A stretch of DNA of 64,000 nucleotides from positions 186,001-250,000 of the forward strand of contig NZ_JAQSDA010000025.1 in NCBI RefSeq assembly GCF_029945685.1, in the 5' to 3' direction. Positions 25,729 through 33,852 of this stretch are shown here, in pieces (positions within the stretch are counted from its first letter, which is position 1; each line of letters starts with the position of its first letter). Under the pieces are notes generated by a model. The model made no database searches, was not told the DNA's origin, and saw only the letters and a program-made list of their open reading frames with translations. The position numbers and the translations under genes are program-made. The DNA is from Polaromonas sp. (lineage in GTDB: Bacteria > Pseudomonadota > Gammaproteobacteria > Burkholderiales > Burkholderiaceae_C).

Positions 25729-26592
25729 ATGAGCTACACCACTTTTGAATTCGAGTACCCGCGCGTGTTGTCCATCGCGGGGTCGGACAGCGGCGGCGGG
25801 GCGGGCATCCAGGCGGACCTGAAGACTTTTGCCGCGCTCGGCTGTTACGGCATGACGGCGATCACGGCGCTGACGGCGCAGAACACCCGGGGCGTGCGGG
25901 CCATTCACGGTGTGCCTCCGGCCATGCTGTGCGACCAGATCGATGCGGTGGTCGAGGACATCGGTGTGGACGCCGTGAAGATCGGCATGTTGCATTCACC
26001 CGAGATTGTGTTGGCCGTGGCCGAGGCGATTGAGCGCCATGCGCTTGAAAAAATTGTGCTGGACCCGGTGATGGTGGCCACCAGCGGCGCGGTGCTGATT
26101 GACAACCCGGCCATCGAAGTTCTGGTGCGGGAGCTGTTTCCGCGCGCGGTGCTGGTCACGCCCAACCTGGACGAAGCTGCCCTGCTGGTCGGGCGGCCGC
26201 TGAACAATGCAGATGACATGGAGTCGGCCGCCCACGAACTCTTGGGCAAGGGCGCACGCGCGGTGTTGCTCAAGGGCGGGCATCTGCCGGGCGACACGGT
26301 GATGGATCTGCTGCTGACGGCAGCGGGCGAAAGGCACTGGATGCATGCGCCGCGCATTCACAGTGCCAATACGCATGGTACGGGTTGCACGCTTTCTTCC
26401 GCCATTGCGGCCGGACTGGCCTTGGGGCAGCCCTTGCTGGAAGCCGTGGAGATGGCCCGGGCTTACGTACGTGCGGCACTGCTGGCCGGCGCCAGGGTGA
26501 AAACCGGCGCCGGCAGCGGGCCGCTGAACCACGGGCATGCGCCCCTGGCCATGCGGCTCAAGCCCTTGAACCCGCTCAAGCCGCGGGGCTGA
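25729..26592 (+). CDS. thiD: Hydroxymethylpyrimidine/phosphomethylpyrimidine kinase
   Basis: 287 residues from ATG 25729 (MSYTTFEFEYPRVLSIAGSD). The ribokinase-fold motifs are SIAGSDSGGGAGIQADLKTF near the N-terminus, GCYGMTAITALTAQNT, and the C-terminal anion hole THGTGCTLSSAIAAGLALG. It phosphorylates HMP twice for thiamine synthesis. The 166 bp upstream contain tRNA-Asn and no riboswitch. Its 3' end overlaps that of cytX by 17 bp, tail to tail. Confidence 0.95.
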   Translation: MSYTTFEFEYPRVLSIAGSDSGGGAGIQADLKTFAALGCYGMTAITALTAQNTRGVRAIHGVPPAMLCDQIDAVVEDIGVDAVKIGMLHSPEIVLAVAEAIERHALEKIVLDPVMVATSGAVLIDNPAIEVLVRELFPRAVLVTPNLDEAALLVGRPLNNADDMESAAHELLGKGARAVLLKGGHLPGDTVMDLLLTAAGERHWMHAPRIHSANTHGTGCTLSSAIAAGLALGQPLLEAVEMARAYVRAALLAGARVKTGAGSGPLNHGHAPLAMRLKPLNPLKPRG

Positions 26593-27883
26593 GTGCGCGT
26601 TCTCCGGTGGCCGGTCCGGAACGGGCGCGGGTCACACGCGCGAGCACAAAGGTCAAAGCCAGTGTGGGCAGCGCCGCGCCCCACTCGGGCGCGAGTTTGG
26701 CGCACAGGTGGTAGGTGGCCACGCCCAGCACCCAGATCACGACCGCGCCGACATTGACTTTTTTGGCTCCCACCAGCGCGGCCACATTCGGCGTACCGGC
26801 CAGGCGCGCCAGGATCACGCCGTAGAGCGGCACAAACACCGAACTGAGCATCAGCAGGAAAGGCTCGAGACTGTGCATGGGCAGCACCAGCGCCAGGCCG
26901 GTGCACAGGACGGCGAGGGCCATGCCCCAGCGGGGCAGGCTCCAGCCGGGTTTCAGGCTGTGGCCCGCGACCGAGCCGGAATACAGGTCGCCATAGGCGT
27001 TGTCCACTTCGTCGATCAGGATCAGGCCCAGGGCGATCAGCCCGCCTTGCGCCAACAGCAGCGCGGCAACCAGATCGGTACTCGGTGTGGTCAGTGCAAT
27101 CAGCACGCCCAGGCCGTAACACCAGGTGTTGGCAATCGCGTAACCCAGCCAGGTGCCGCGCAGCGCGCTTTTGCCGTCGCGGCCATGGCGGGCGAAATCG
27201 GCCACCAGCGGCAGCCAGGACACCGGCATGGCAATGACCAGGTCCAGGGCCGACAGCGTGCTCATGCCGCCTGCGCCGGGACGGTTCCAGATTTCCTGCC
27301 AGCCTTGCGCGTGGGCGCGCCCGAGGAACTGCCAGGTCAGCCACAGCAGCGAGGCAATCACCAGCGGCAAGCCATAACGGCCAATGAATTTGCGCACCAG
27401 CTTGACCATGGAGCCCGACAGCAGCGCAATCAGCACGCCGCCCCAGAGCAGGGTAGCCAGCACCGGCCAGAAGGAGGCGACAAATGAACCCGACTGCCGG
27501 GCGATGGCGACCGTGCCGTCCCGCATGACCACCAGTTCGAAGGTGGTCCAGCCGATCAGCTGCACGATGTTGAGCAGCACCGGCAGGCGCGCAAAGCTGC
27601 TGCCGTAGGTGGCGTGCATCAGGCCGGCACTCGACAGGCCGCTGTCGCAGCCGATCTTGGCGGTCCAGGCCAGCAGGCCGGCGCCGAGGATGGATCCGAC
27701 CACAATCACCGCCATGGCCGCCTGGGTGCCGAGGGCGGGCACCAGGTAGGCGCCGATCTGCATGACCAGCAGGCCGACGCCCAGGCTGAGCCAGAGCGCG
27801 GCGTGTTCGCGCCAGCCGAACAGGCGGTCTCCCTGGGCCAGGGGCGTGAGTGCGGTATTGGGGGTAGCGGGTAGGGTGGCCAT
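26576..27883 (-). CDS. cytX: Putative hydroxymethylpyrimidine transporter (NCS1 family)
   Basis: 435 residues from ATG 27883 with GGAAAAG upstream. About 12 membrane helices are present. NCS1 family features include REHAALWLSLGVGLLVMQIG and a conserved IGWTTFELVVMRDG segment; MPVSWLPLVADFARHG is another family motif. The TPP riboswitch upstream and the neighbouring thiD gene assign it to the CytX branch, which imports HMP for thiamine salvage, rather than to cytosine permeases. Confidence 0.88.
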   Translation of the reverse strand: MATLPATPNTALTPLAQGDRLFGWREHAALWLSLGVGLLVMQIGAYLVPALGTQAAMAVIVVGSILGAGLLAWTAKIGCDSGLSSAGLMHATYGSSFARLPVLLNIVQLIGWTTFELVVMRDGTVAIARQSGSFVASFWPVLATLLWGGVLIALLSGSMVKLVRKFIGRYGLPLVIASLLWLTWQFLGRAHAQGWQEIWNRPGAGGMSTLSALDLVIAMPVSWLPLVADFARHGRDGKSALRGTWLGYAIANTWCYGLGVLIALTTPSTDLVAALLLAQGGLIALGLILIDEVDNAYGDLYSGSVAGHSLKPGWSLPRWGMALAVLCTGLALVLPMHSLEPFLLMLSSVFVPLYGVILARLAGTPNVAALVGAKKVNVGAVVIWVLGVATYHLCAKLAPEWGAALPTLALTFVLARVTRARSGPATGERALSPAA

Positions 27884-27919
27884 CAACTTTTCCTTGTGTC
27901 AATGGCAGGTCGGCTTGCG

Positions 27920-27957
27920 AGGGCGCGCGCAGGGTCGAAAACCCCGTGCCGCGCCCT
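27920..27957 (-). promoter_or_regulatory. Hairpin in the expression platform of the TPP riboswitch
   Basis: AGGGCGCG and CGCGCCCT form an 8-bp stem right after the aptamer on the cytX transcript. No T-run follows, so control is more likely at translation or by Rho than by an intrinsic terminator. The cytX Shine-Dalgarno lies about 30 nt further on. Confidence 0.45.
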
Positions 27958-27960
27958 GGA

Positions 27961-28046
27961 CATGCTTCCCTGCGCGAGGATTACCTCAGTCAGGTTCAAA
28001 GGGACTTTCTCAGTCGCCACTTGCGTGGCAACACCCCCAGCGAATG
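27961..28046 (-). ncRNA. TPP riboswitch (THI element)
   Basis: The minus strand carries the conserved aptamer blocks in order: CTGGGGGTGTTGCC, GGCGACTGAGA, CCCTTTGAACCTGA, GAGGTAATCCTCGCG and CAGGGAAGCATG. These are the hallmarks of the thiamine pyrophosphate aptamer (CUGAGA and the ACCUGA...GGUAAU core). It precedes cytX by about 80 nt and should lower its expression when TPP is plentiful. Confidence 0.95.
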
Positions 28047-28105
28047 CGCTCCTCCTGGAGCGCCTGCTGGATTCTACGGCAGGCGCTGCATGGCGTGCGG
28101 CAGGG

Positions 28106-29455
28106 TCACAGCCGTCGCACCGGTTTGTGTCGCCAGACCAGCCGGTAGTAGGCGGTCTGCATCACCAGCATGGCGGTGAACGCCACCGGGTAGGCCACCC
28201 AGATACCGTTCAGGCCGATGTGGCGGCTCAGCAGCCACGCCACGGGCACTTCAATGGCCAGGATGGCGGTGATCGAAATCGCGGTGGGCACCAGCACGGA
28301 GCCGCTGGCGCGCATCACACCCGAGATGGCCGCCGACATGCCGAAGATGACCGTGCTCCACAGCATGATGTGCAGCAGGGTCTGGGCCGTTTCGATGACC
28401 GGCGCGCTGGTGATGAACAGGCCGATGATGCTGCGCGAGAACAGGTAGGCCAGCAGCACCAGGCCGCCGGTCACCACCAGGTTGAGCATGATGGCCGTGC
28501 GCGCGATGGTGCCCAGGCGTGCGGCATGGCCCGCGCCTATCGCATGCGCGCCGAGGATGGAGGCCGTGATTGCAATGGAGATCGCCGGAAACTGCACGTA
28601 GGCCACGATCTGGTTTACCGCGCCGTAGGCGGCGGTGGCCTCGGAGCCGAAGCGGTTGACCAGGAACAGCACGGCCACTTCGGCAAGCGAGACGATGACC
28701 ATCTGCAGGCCGGTGGGCAGGCCGATGTGCAGGACCTTCCCGAGGATGGCGCGGTCGATCTTCATGTGCTGCAGAAACCGGGCGTCGGGTGCCAGCGCGT
28801 GGCCCTTGCGCCGCAGGTACCAGGCCAGCCAGGCCAGCGCCACCGTGAAGGACAGCACCGCACCCCAGGCGCCGCTGGCGACTCCCATTTGCGGCAGGCC
28901 GCCCCAGCCGCGGATCAGCGCCGGTGTCACGACCAGGCCCACCGCGGTGGACAGCAGCAGTGCCAGCAGCGGCGTCAGCGTGTCGCCCACGCCGCGCATC
29001 ATGGAGGTGACCAGCAGGAACACGAACAGGCCGGGCATGGCAATCAGCATCACGCGGGCATAGGCGGTGGCGCCCGGCAGGATATCGGCGGGTGTTCCGA
29101 GCAAGGTGAGCAGCAGGCCGGTGAAGGTTCCGCCGAACACCGCGACGGCCAGCCCGGCCAGCAGGCCGACGCTCAGCGCGGTGCCGGCAATGGCCTTGAC
29201 CCGGTCCGGCTCCTGGGCGCCCCAGGCCTGGCCGATCAACACCGAGGCCCCGGCACCGAGCCCGATGACAAAGGAAATGAAGAAGAACATGACAGGAAAG
29301 AAGGCCGACACCGACGCCATCGCGCTGACGCCGAGCATCTGGCCGAGGTAGACGTTGTTGATGGTGCCCGACAGCCCCTGCAGGATGTTGCTGGCCATCA
29401 TGGGGCCCAGGAAGACGAGAAAAGCCTTCCACATCAGCGGTGGTCGGGAGCTCAT
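28106..29455 (-). CDS. MATE family efflux transporter
   Basis: 449 residues, 12 membrane helices in two homologous halves. It begins MSSRPPLMWKAFLVFLGPMM and contains NVYLGQMLGVSAMASVSAFF and GAGASVLIGQAWGA, typical MATE family segments. MATE proteins expel cationic drugs using Na+ or H+ gradients; the substrate is unknown. The start overlaps the stop of the DUF2239 gene by 4 bp. A CAAGTGGCG...stem-rich region lies downstream before the riboswitch. Confidence 0.92.
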   Translation of the reverse strand: MSSRPPLMWKAFLVFLGPMMASNILQGLSGTINNVYLGQMLGVSAMASVSAFFPVMFFFISFVIGLGAGASVLIGQAWGAQEPDRVKAIAGTALSVGLLAGLAVAVFGGTFTGLLLTLLGTPADILPGATAYARVMLIAMPGLFVFLLVTSMMRGVGDTLTPLLALLLSTAVGLVVTPALIRGWGGLPQMGVASGAWGAVLSFTVALAWLAWYLRRKGHALAPDARFLQHMKIDRAILGKVLHIGLPTGLQMVIVSLAEVAVLFLVNRFGSEATAAYGAVNQIVAYVQFPAISIAITASILGAHAIGAGHAARLGTIARTAIMLNLVVTGGLVLLAYLFSRSIIGLFITSAPVIETAQTLLHIMLWSTVIFGMSAAISGVMRASGSVLVPTAISITAILAIEVPVAWLLSRHIGLNGIWVAYPVAFTAMLVMQTAYYRLVWRHKPVRRL

Positions 29456-30108
29456 GCCGCGTCCTTTCCATCAGCCGCAGTGAACGCATGCCGGGCCAGG
29501 CCTTGTGCATGGCTGCGCAGGTCGGCCGGCCAGTCCTGGGTCTGCTCGTCGAAGCGAGCGCTGTCGCCTGCGAACAGCGCGCGGCTGGCCTCTTCAAACC
29601 CCGGGAGACTGCTGGCGATGGCCGACATGAAACGGTAGGCCACCTCCTGCGCGCGGCGCATGCGGTCCTTGCCCTCGTGGGTGCGGCGGGCTTCCTCGAC
29701 CAGCTTGCGCAGCGCCACCGACGCGCCGCCGGGCTGGCTGCCCAGCCATTCCCAGTGCCGCGGCAGCAGGGTCACCTCGCGCGCAATCACGCCCAGCCTG
29801 GGCCGGCCCGGGCCGCGCGGTGCGTACTCCGGCTCCGGCGTGGCCGGGGCATCGCCGCCCTCCGCCAGTCCGGACGTTTGCAGGCGGTCCAGTACATCCG
29901 CTTCGCTGCCGCGCAGGTCCAGCTCGATCAGCTCGCTCGTCAGGTCGTCAAACACCAGAATGGTTTTCTGCCGGCCCTGGTCGGCGACGGCCTTGACCTT
30001 CAGGGCGACCTCGCGCAAGGGGCCGGTGGCGATGCGGCGGCTTTCCTCGAAGGCCGTGTAACACCGCTGCGGGGAGGTGCTGGCCGTGGGGCCGGACGAT
30101 GGGGTCAT
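29452..30108 (-). CDS. DUF2239 family protein
   Basis: 218 residues. The N-terminus (RCYTAFEESRRIATGPLREV) and the segment RPRLGVIAREVTLLPRHWEW, followed by LGSQPGGASVALRKLVEEAR, are characteristic of DUF2239. The second segment resembles a ribbon-helix-helix or DNA-contacting motif in which proteins refer to their own replacement of histidine/lysine, but function is unknown. It is coupled to the MATE gene by a 4-bp overlap and sits 8 bp after the P-loop gene, so all three probably share one transcript. Confidence 0.8.
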   Translation of the reverse strand: MTPSSGPTASTSPQRCYTAFEESRRIATGPLREVALKVKAVADQGRQKTILVFDDLTSELIELDLRGSEADVLDRLQTSGLAEGGDAPATPEPEYAPRGPGRPRLGVIAREVTLLPRHWEWLGSQPGGASVALRKLVEEARRTHEGKDRMRRAQEVAYRFMSAIASSLPGFEEASRALFAGDSARFDEQTQDWPADLRSHAQGLARHAFTAADGKDAA

Positions 30109-30116
30109 GGTTTCTT

Positions 30117-30614
30117 TCAGTGTGAATGGAACACGGTGGCGCTGGCCAGCTCCTGCTCCGTGGGCGGCTCGAACTCGCGTTCCATGAAATCGAACATGGG
30201 CGCGCTGACCTCAAAAGAAAAGGTGTCGCCCTTGTCGATGTTCCTCTGGAGCACGCGCTGGCGCCTGACATCAAGCGGCGCATTGACAAAGTGAAGCTGT
30301 GCCGGATATTGGGCAGCACTGGCCATCGACAGGAATTCAGTCCGGTTGTTGACCTTCATGAATCCGAGATCCAGCACCACATGTCCGCCTGTGCCGGCAA
30401 TGGCTGCCGCGGTGGCCCAGATGCGCTTCTCGCACCTTTGAACGCGTTCCATGATCCATGCAAAGTTCATGGGAGTCGGCAGGTCGGGGCCATACAGCTG
30501 GCCCATCCAGTCGTCGATCGACAGCCGAACGCCCTCGATACGGTCTGCGAGCTGACGCGCATAACTTGATTTGCCGGCGCCTTGCGGCCCGAAGACTAGG
30601 TAAACGGTTCCCAT
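30117..30614 (-). CDS. P-loop ATPase/kinase (AAA_33, zeta-like)
   Basis: 165 residues. Walker A is VYLVFGPQGAGKSSYAR at the N-terminus, and RLSIDDWMGQLYGPD follows as in small P-loop kinases. An Arg-rich lid (DVRRQRVLQRNIDKGDTFSF) is typical for nucleotide, sugar or antibiotic kinases and zeta toxins. The substrate is unknown. It heads a probable three-gene transcript driven by the strong promoter at 30695-30723. Confidence 0.8.
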   Translation of the reverse strand: MGTVYLVFGPQGAGKSSYARQLADRIEGVRLSIDDWMGQLYGPDLPTPMNFAWIMERVQRCEKRIWATAAAIAGTGGHVVLDLGFMKVNNRTEFLSMASAAQYPAQLHFVNAPLDVRRQRVLQRNIDKGDTFSFEVSAPMFDFMEREFEPPTEQELASATVFHSH

Positions 30615-30693
30615 AGTGTTCTCTCTTGCTGGACCAGTTGGAGGAGTTGTCTGGCCTGCCGTGGTCGTCGGCCTGCCTTTTTTCGATGCAATA

Positions 30694-30735
30694 AATATTA
30701 CCCGGATATAAATAGCGTGTCAATATTACCCGGAT
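30694..30735 (-). promoter_or_regulatory. Consensus sigma-70 promoter with two tandem operator-like repeats
   Basis: On the minus strand TTGACA (30718-30723) and TAATAT (30695-30700) are separated by exactly 17 bp. The 14-bp sequence ATCCGGGTAATATT occurs twice as a direct repeat. One copy (30722-30735) overlaps the -35, and the other (30694-30707) contains the -10. A protein bound at both would block RNA polymerase. The first gene served starts about 75 nt downstream of the expected transcription start. Confidence 0.8.
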
Positions 30736-30760
30736 GAAATTGCGTCTAAAAAACGACAGG

Positions 30761-30793
30761 CAAAGAAAAGGCCCGCACATGGCGGGCCTGACA
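30761..30793 (-). terminator. Rho-independent terminator after the ferredoxin-NADP reductase gene
   Basis: On the minus strand AGGCCCGC-CATGT-GCGGGCCT is an 8-bp perfect stem followed by TTTCTTT. It ends the sulfur/ferredoxin transcript and separates it from the P-loop gene promoter about 30 bp away. Confidence 0.9.
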
Positions 30794-30817
30794 GGGGGAG
30801 GGGTTGTCGCCCGGTGG

Positions 30818-31918
30818 TCAGTCGAAGACGGGCGTTTCCACACCGAGCACCTTGTGCAGCTTCGGGCTGGTGGTGGTGTACTGAAGGTGGATTTTCTTGT
30901 CCGGAAAAATGAAGGGGGCCGCGCCAAAAGCGGCAAGCGCGCATTCATGAAAGCCGCTGAGGATCAGCTTTTTCTTGCCGGGGTAGGTGTTGATGTCGCC
31001 AACCGCAAAGATGCCGGGCACATTGGTCGAGAACTTCTCGGTATCGACCTTGAGCTGCTTGCGCTCGATGTCCAGGCCCCATTCGGCGATCGGTCCAAGC
31101 TTGGGCGACAGGCCGAAGAAAACCAGCATCACGTCGAGCGGCACCACGCGGGTCACGCCGTCGGCACCGGTGACCTTGGCGCCGGTGAGTTTGCCGTCCT
31201 TTTCCTCGTAACCTGTGACCTGACCAACGATGAACTGCATCTCGTAGCTGTCGCACAGCTCCCGCATCTTTGCGACGCTGGCCGGGGCGGCCTTGAAACC
31301 GTCGCGGCGATGGATCAGGATCACGCTTTCGGCCTTGTTCGGGCCTTCCTTGGCGAAATTGAGCGCCCAGTCGAGCGCGGAATCGCCGCCGCCCACGATC
31401 ACCAGGTTTTTGCCGGCAAAGTCGGCCGGTGACTTGACGCGGTAAAACAGCTGCGTGTTGTCAAACTTGTCGAGGCCGTCAACCTTCAGCAGACGTGGCT
31501 GGAAAGCCCCCACGCCGGCCGCAATAAAGATGGTTTTGGTCAGGAACTGGGTGCCTTTGGAGGTCTGCACAAAAAAGCGGCCATCCTCCTGTTTTTCAAC
31601 AGTGCTGACTTCCTGACCGAAGTGGAACGTCGCGCCAAAAGGCTCGATCTGCTTGAGAAGCGAGTCGGTCAGTTCCTTGCCGGTGCACATGGGCACGGCG
31701 GGAATGTCGTAAATCGGCTTGTCCGGGTACAGCTCGATGCACTGGCCACCGGGGTAGGCCAGCGAGTCGATGACATGGGCCTTGATCTCCAGCAGGCCGA
31801 GTTCAAACACCTGGAACAGACCGACCGGGCCCGCGCCGACGATGACCGCATCGGTTTCTATCGGGCCATCGTGCGCGGCAGCCGTGTTGATCACTTCCTG
31901 GTTCAGTTGAGGTTCCAT
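30818..31918 (-). CDS. Ferredoxin-NADP+ reductase, thioredoxin-reductase-like type
   Basis: 366 residues. The FAD-binding GxGxxG is in [20 protein letters not shown], the NADPH motif is [16 protein letters not shown], and the C-terminal FAD contact is [17 protein letters not shown]. The redox-active CxxC of thioredoxin reductases is absent, as expected for the FNR subgroup. It lies 66 bp after fdxA in the same direction and probably reduces that ferredoxin. Confidence 0.9.
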   Translation of the reverse strand: MEPQLNQEVINTAAAHDGPIETDAVIVGAGPVGLFQVFELGLLEIKAHVIDSLAYPGGQCIELYPDKPIYDIPAVPMCTGKELTDSLLKQIEPFGATFHFGQEVSTVEKQEDGRFFVQTSKGTQFLTKTIFIAAGVGAFQPRLLKVDGLDKFDNTQLFYRVKSPADFAGKNLVIVGGGDSALDWALNFAKEGPNKAESVILIHRRDGFKAAPASVAKMRELCDSYEMQFIVGQVTGYEEKDGKLTGAKVTGADGVTRVVPLDVMLVFFGLSPKLGPIAEWGLDIERKQLKVDTEKFSTNVPGIFAVGDINTYPGKKKLILSGFHECALAAFGAAPFIFPDKKIHLQYTTTSPKLHKVLGVETPVFD

Positions 31919-31984
31919 GAGGCTTTTTCGGAGTTTCAGTTTGAAGAGGATGGGCGGGCGCTCAAAGTGCGGCGGAATGCGTTT

Positions 31985-32314
31985 TCAGCGAATGAGCTGG
32001 TCCAGCTTGCTGGTGACGTCCTTCCACTCTTCGGCATCGGGCAGGGCTTCCTTGCGCTTGGTGATGCTTTTCCAGCCGGGCGCGTTGCTCAGTTCGACAT
32101 TGATCTTGATGAAATTGACCTGGTCGGCCGGCACGTCTTCTTCGGCATAAATGGCATTGACCGGGCACTCCGGAATGCAGACCGCGCAATCGATGCATTC
32201 GTCCGGATCGATCACCAGCATGTTGGGGCCTTCGCGGAAACAGTCCACGGGACAGACGTCCACACAGTCGGTGTATTTGCAGCGGATGCAGGATTCGGTA
32301 ACGATGTGAGTCAT
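31985..32314 (-). CDS. fdxA: 7Fe ferredoxin FdxA
   Basis: 109 residues. The N-terminal cluster segment [17 protein letters not shown] and the second motif [16 protein letters not shown] match the [3Fe-4S][4Fe-4S] ferredoxins of the FdxA type, which also have the long C-terminal tail seen here. It carries electrons in the cytosol. It lies 90 bp downstream of cysN and just upstream of its reductase, so it may feed sulfite reductase. Confidence 0.95.
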   Translation of the reverse strand: MTHIVTESCIRCKYTDCVDVCPVDCFREGPNMLVIDPDECIDCAVCIPECPVNAIYAEEDVPADQVNFIKINVELSNAPGWKSITKRKEALPDAEEWKDVTSKLDQLIR

Positions 32315-32404
32315 GTTGTTCTTGCGGGATCGGTGGAAACCCTCAATTTTAAGAGGATTCCGTGAGCAGGGTTAAGTCGGGTGCTTGATAGCGTCTGATC
32401 CTGA

Positions 32405-33736
32405 TCAAAGGATCAGCACGGCGCCCGAGGTCTTGTTCGATGCCGTGTCCACCAGCACCAGCGAGCCCAGGACCCGTGAGCGGGCATAAGGCAGGGTGGC
32501 CAGCGGCGCCTGCAGGCTCAGTTCGATGTGGCCGATGGCATTGGGCGGCAACTCGCTGGCGTCTTCCTCGGCCAGGGTATTGACGTCGAGCTTGTGCACG
32601 ATACGTTTGACCTTGGCCTTGACCCAGCGGTGGCCGTGCAGTGCCCAGTAGACGCGACCAGCAACCAGCGGCTCGTCGTCCATCCAGGCGACAGTGACCG
32701 ACAGTTCGCGCGTCGGCTCAAAGGTATCGGCCGCCAGCAACCAGTCGCCGCGTGACACATCAACTTCCCGGTCCAGCACGATACCGGCGCTGTGGCCGGC
32801 CAGCACGGCCAGGGGCTCACGGGTGTGGTCGAGCACCTGGGCCACCACGGCGGTCTGCCCGCTGGGCAGCACGGTGACGGTCTGGCCCGGCTGCACACCG
32901 CCGGTGGCCACGCGGCCCCAGAAGACGCGGCGGCCTTGTGAAGTGTCTGCGGACGAGGAGAATTTTTCCACCCACTGCACCGGGAAGGCAAACGCCTCGG
33001 TGCTTTCCGCGGGCGTGGCTGGCAGGTGCTCCAGCAACTGCAGCAGCGACAGGCCTTCATAGCCGCACCAGCCGGGGCTGGCGTCCACCACGTTGTGGCC
33101 CTTGAGCGCGGAAATCGGCACGATGGCCCGGACCGGGATTTGCGCGGCGCGCGCAAAAGTCGTCAGTGCCGCGCTGATGTTGTTGAAGGCCAGCGTGGGG
33201 TCTTCCACCGCGTCGAGCTTGTTGACCGTGAACACAATCGACGGCACACGCAGCAGGTTGACCAGCAGCGAATGGCGACGGGTTTGCGGCAACAGTTCCA
33301 TCGAAGGGTCTTTCCAGTCCAGCTTGGTCGCATCGACCAGCACCACGGCGGCGTCGGCGCTAGACGCCGCCGTGACCATGTTGCGTGTGTACTGCTCGTG
33401 GCCGGGCGCGTCGCCGATGATGAACTTGCGATTTTCGGTGGCGAAGTAGCGGTAGGCCACGTCGATGGTGATGCCCTGCTCGCGTTCGGCCGACAGGCCG
33501 TCGGTCAGCAAGGCCAGGTCGGTCTCGCCGCCGCGCTGCACACCGGCAAGGTGGTCCTGCAGCACGGCCTTGCTGTCCACCAGCAGGCGGCCGATCAGCG
33601 TGCTTTTGCCGTCATCGACCGAGCCGCAGGTGATGAACTTCAGCGCGGATTTCAGGTCATTTTGGCCTGTAGCGACCGCCAGTTGTGCGCCGCCAGCTAT
33701 CAAATTGGTAGTGGTTGTGGTTGTGCTTGTGCTCAT
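32405..33736 (-). CDS. cysN: Sulfate adenylyltransferase subunit 1 (GTPase)
   Basis: 443 residues, the length of CysN without a fused APS kinase. GTPase motifs are GSVDDGKST (G1), DAPGHEQYTRNM (G3) and NKLDAV (G4), followed by two EF-Tu-like beta-barrel domains. With CysD it makes APS from sulfate and ATP, driven by GTP hydrolysis. Residues 10-26 (TNLIAGGAQLAVATGQN) are encoded by an S element, an N-terminal extension before the conserved core LKSALKFITCGSVDDGKST. Confidence 0.96.
   Translation of the reverse strand: MSTSTTTTTTNLIAGGAQLAVATGQNDLKSALKFITCGSVDDGKSTLIGRLLVDSKAVLQDHLAGVQRGGETDLALLTDGLSAEREQGITIDVAYRYFATENRKFIIGDAPGHEQYTRNMVTAASSADAAVVLVDATKLDWKDPSMELLPQTRRHSLLVNLLRVPSIVFTVNKLDAVEDPTLAFNNISAALTTFARAAQIPVRAIVPISALKGHNVVDASPGWCGYEGLSLLQLLEHLPATPAESTEAFAFPVQWVEKFSSSADTSQGRRVFWGRVATGGVQPGQTVTVLPSGQTAVVAQVLDHTREPLAVLAGHSAGIVLDREVDVSRGDWLLAADTFEPTRELSVTVAWMDDEPLVAGRVYWALHGHRWVKAKVKRIVHKLDVNTLAEEDASELPPNAIGHIELSLQAPLATLPYARSRVLGSLVLVDTASNKTSGAVLIL
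33657..33711 (-). repeat. Element S inside the 5' end of cysN
   Basis: On the minus strand it reads CTACCAATTTGATAGCTGGC, then GGCGCACAACTGGC and GCTACAGGCCAAAATGA: an S copy in frame and in sense orientation, encoding the flexible N-terminal extension of CysN. Confidence 0.75.
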
Positions 33737-33772
33737 GTCAGTCTCAAAAATGTAGGCAAAGGCCTTGATCAG

Positions 33773-33849
33773 TGGGGGCCGCGGGTCCGGCTCCGCCGGC
33801 CCGCAGGCGCCGCCCCTTGGGGGGAAGCAGGCAAAGCCTGCCCGGGGGA
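33773..33849 (-). repeat. GC-rich palindromic element L between cysD and cysN
   Basis: Compared with the copies near glnB it is inverted and shortened, and it contains GGCCGCGGGTCCGGCTCCGC and GGCGCCGCCCCTTGGGGGG. It occupies most of the 116-bp gap inside the cys operon, so a strong RNA hairpin separates cysD from cysN translation. Confidence 0.75.
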
Positions 33850-33852
33850 GAA

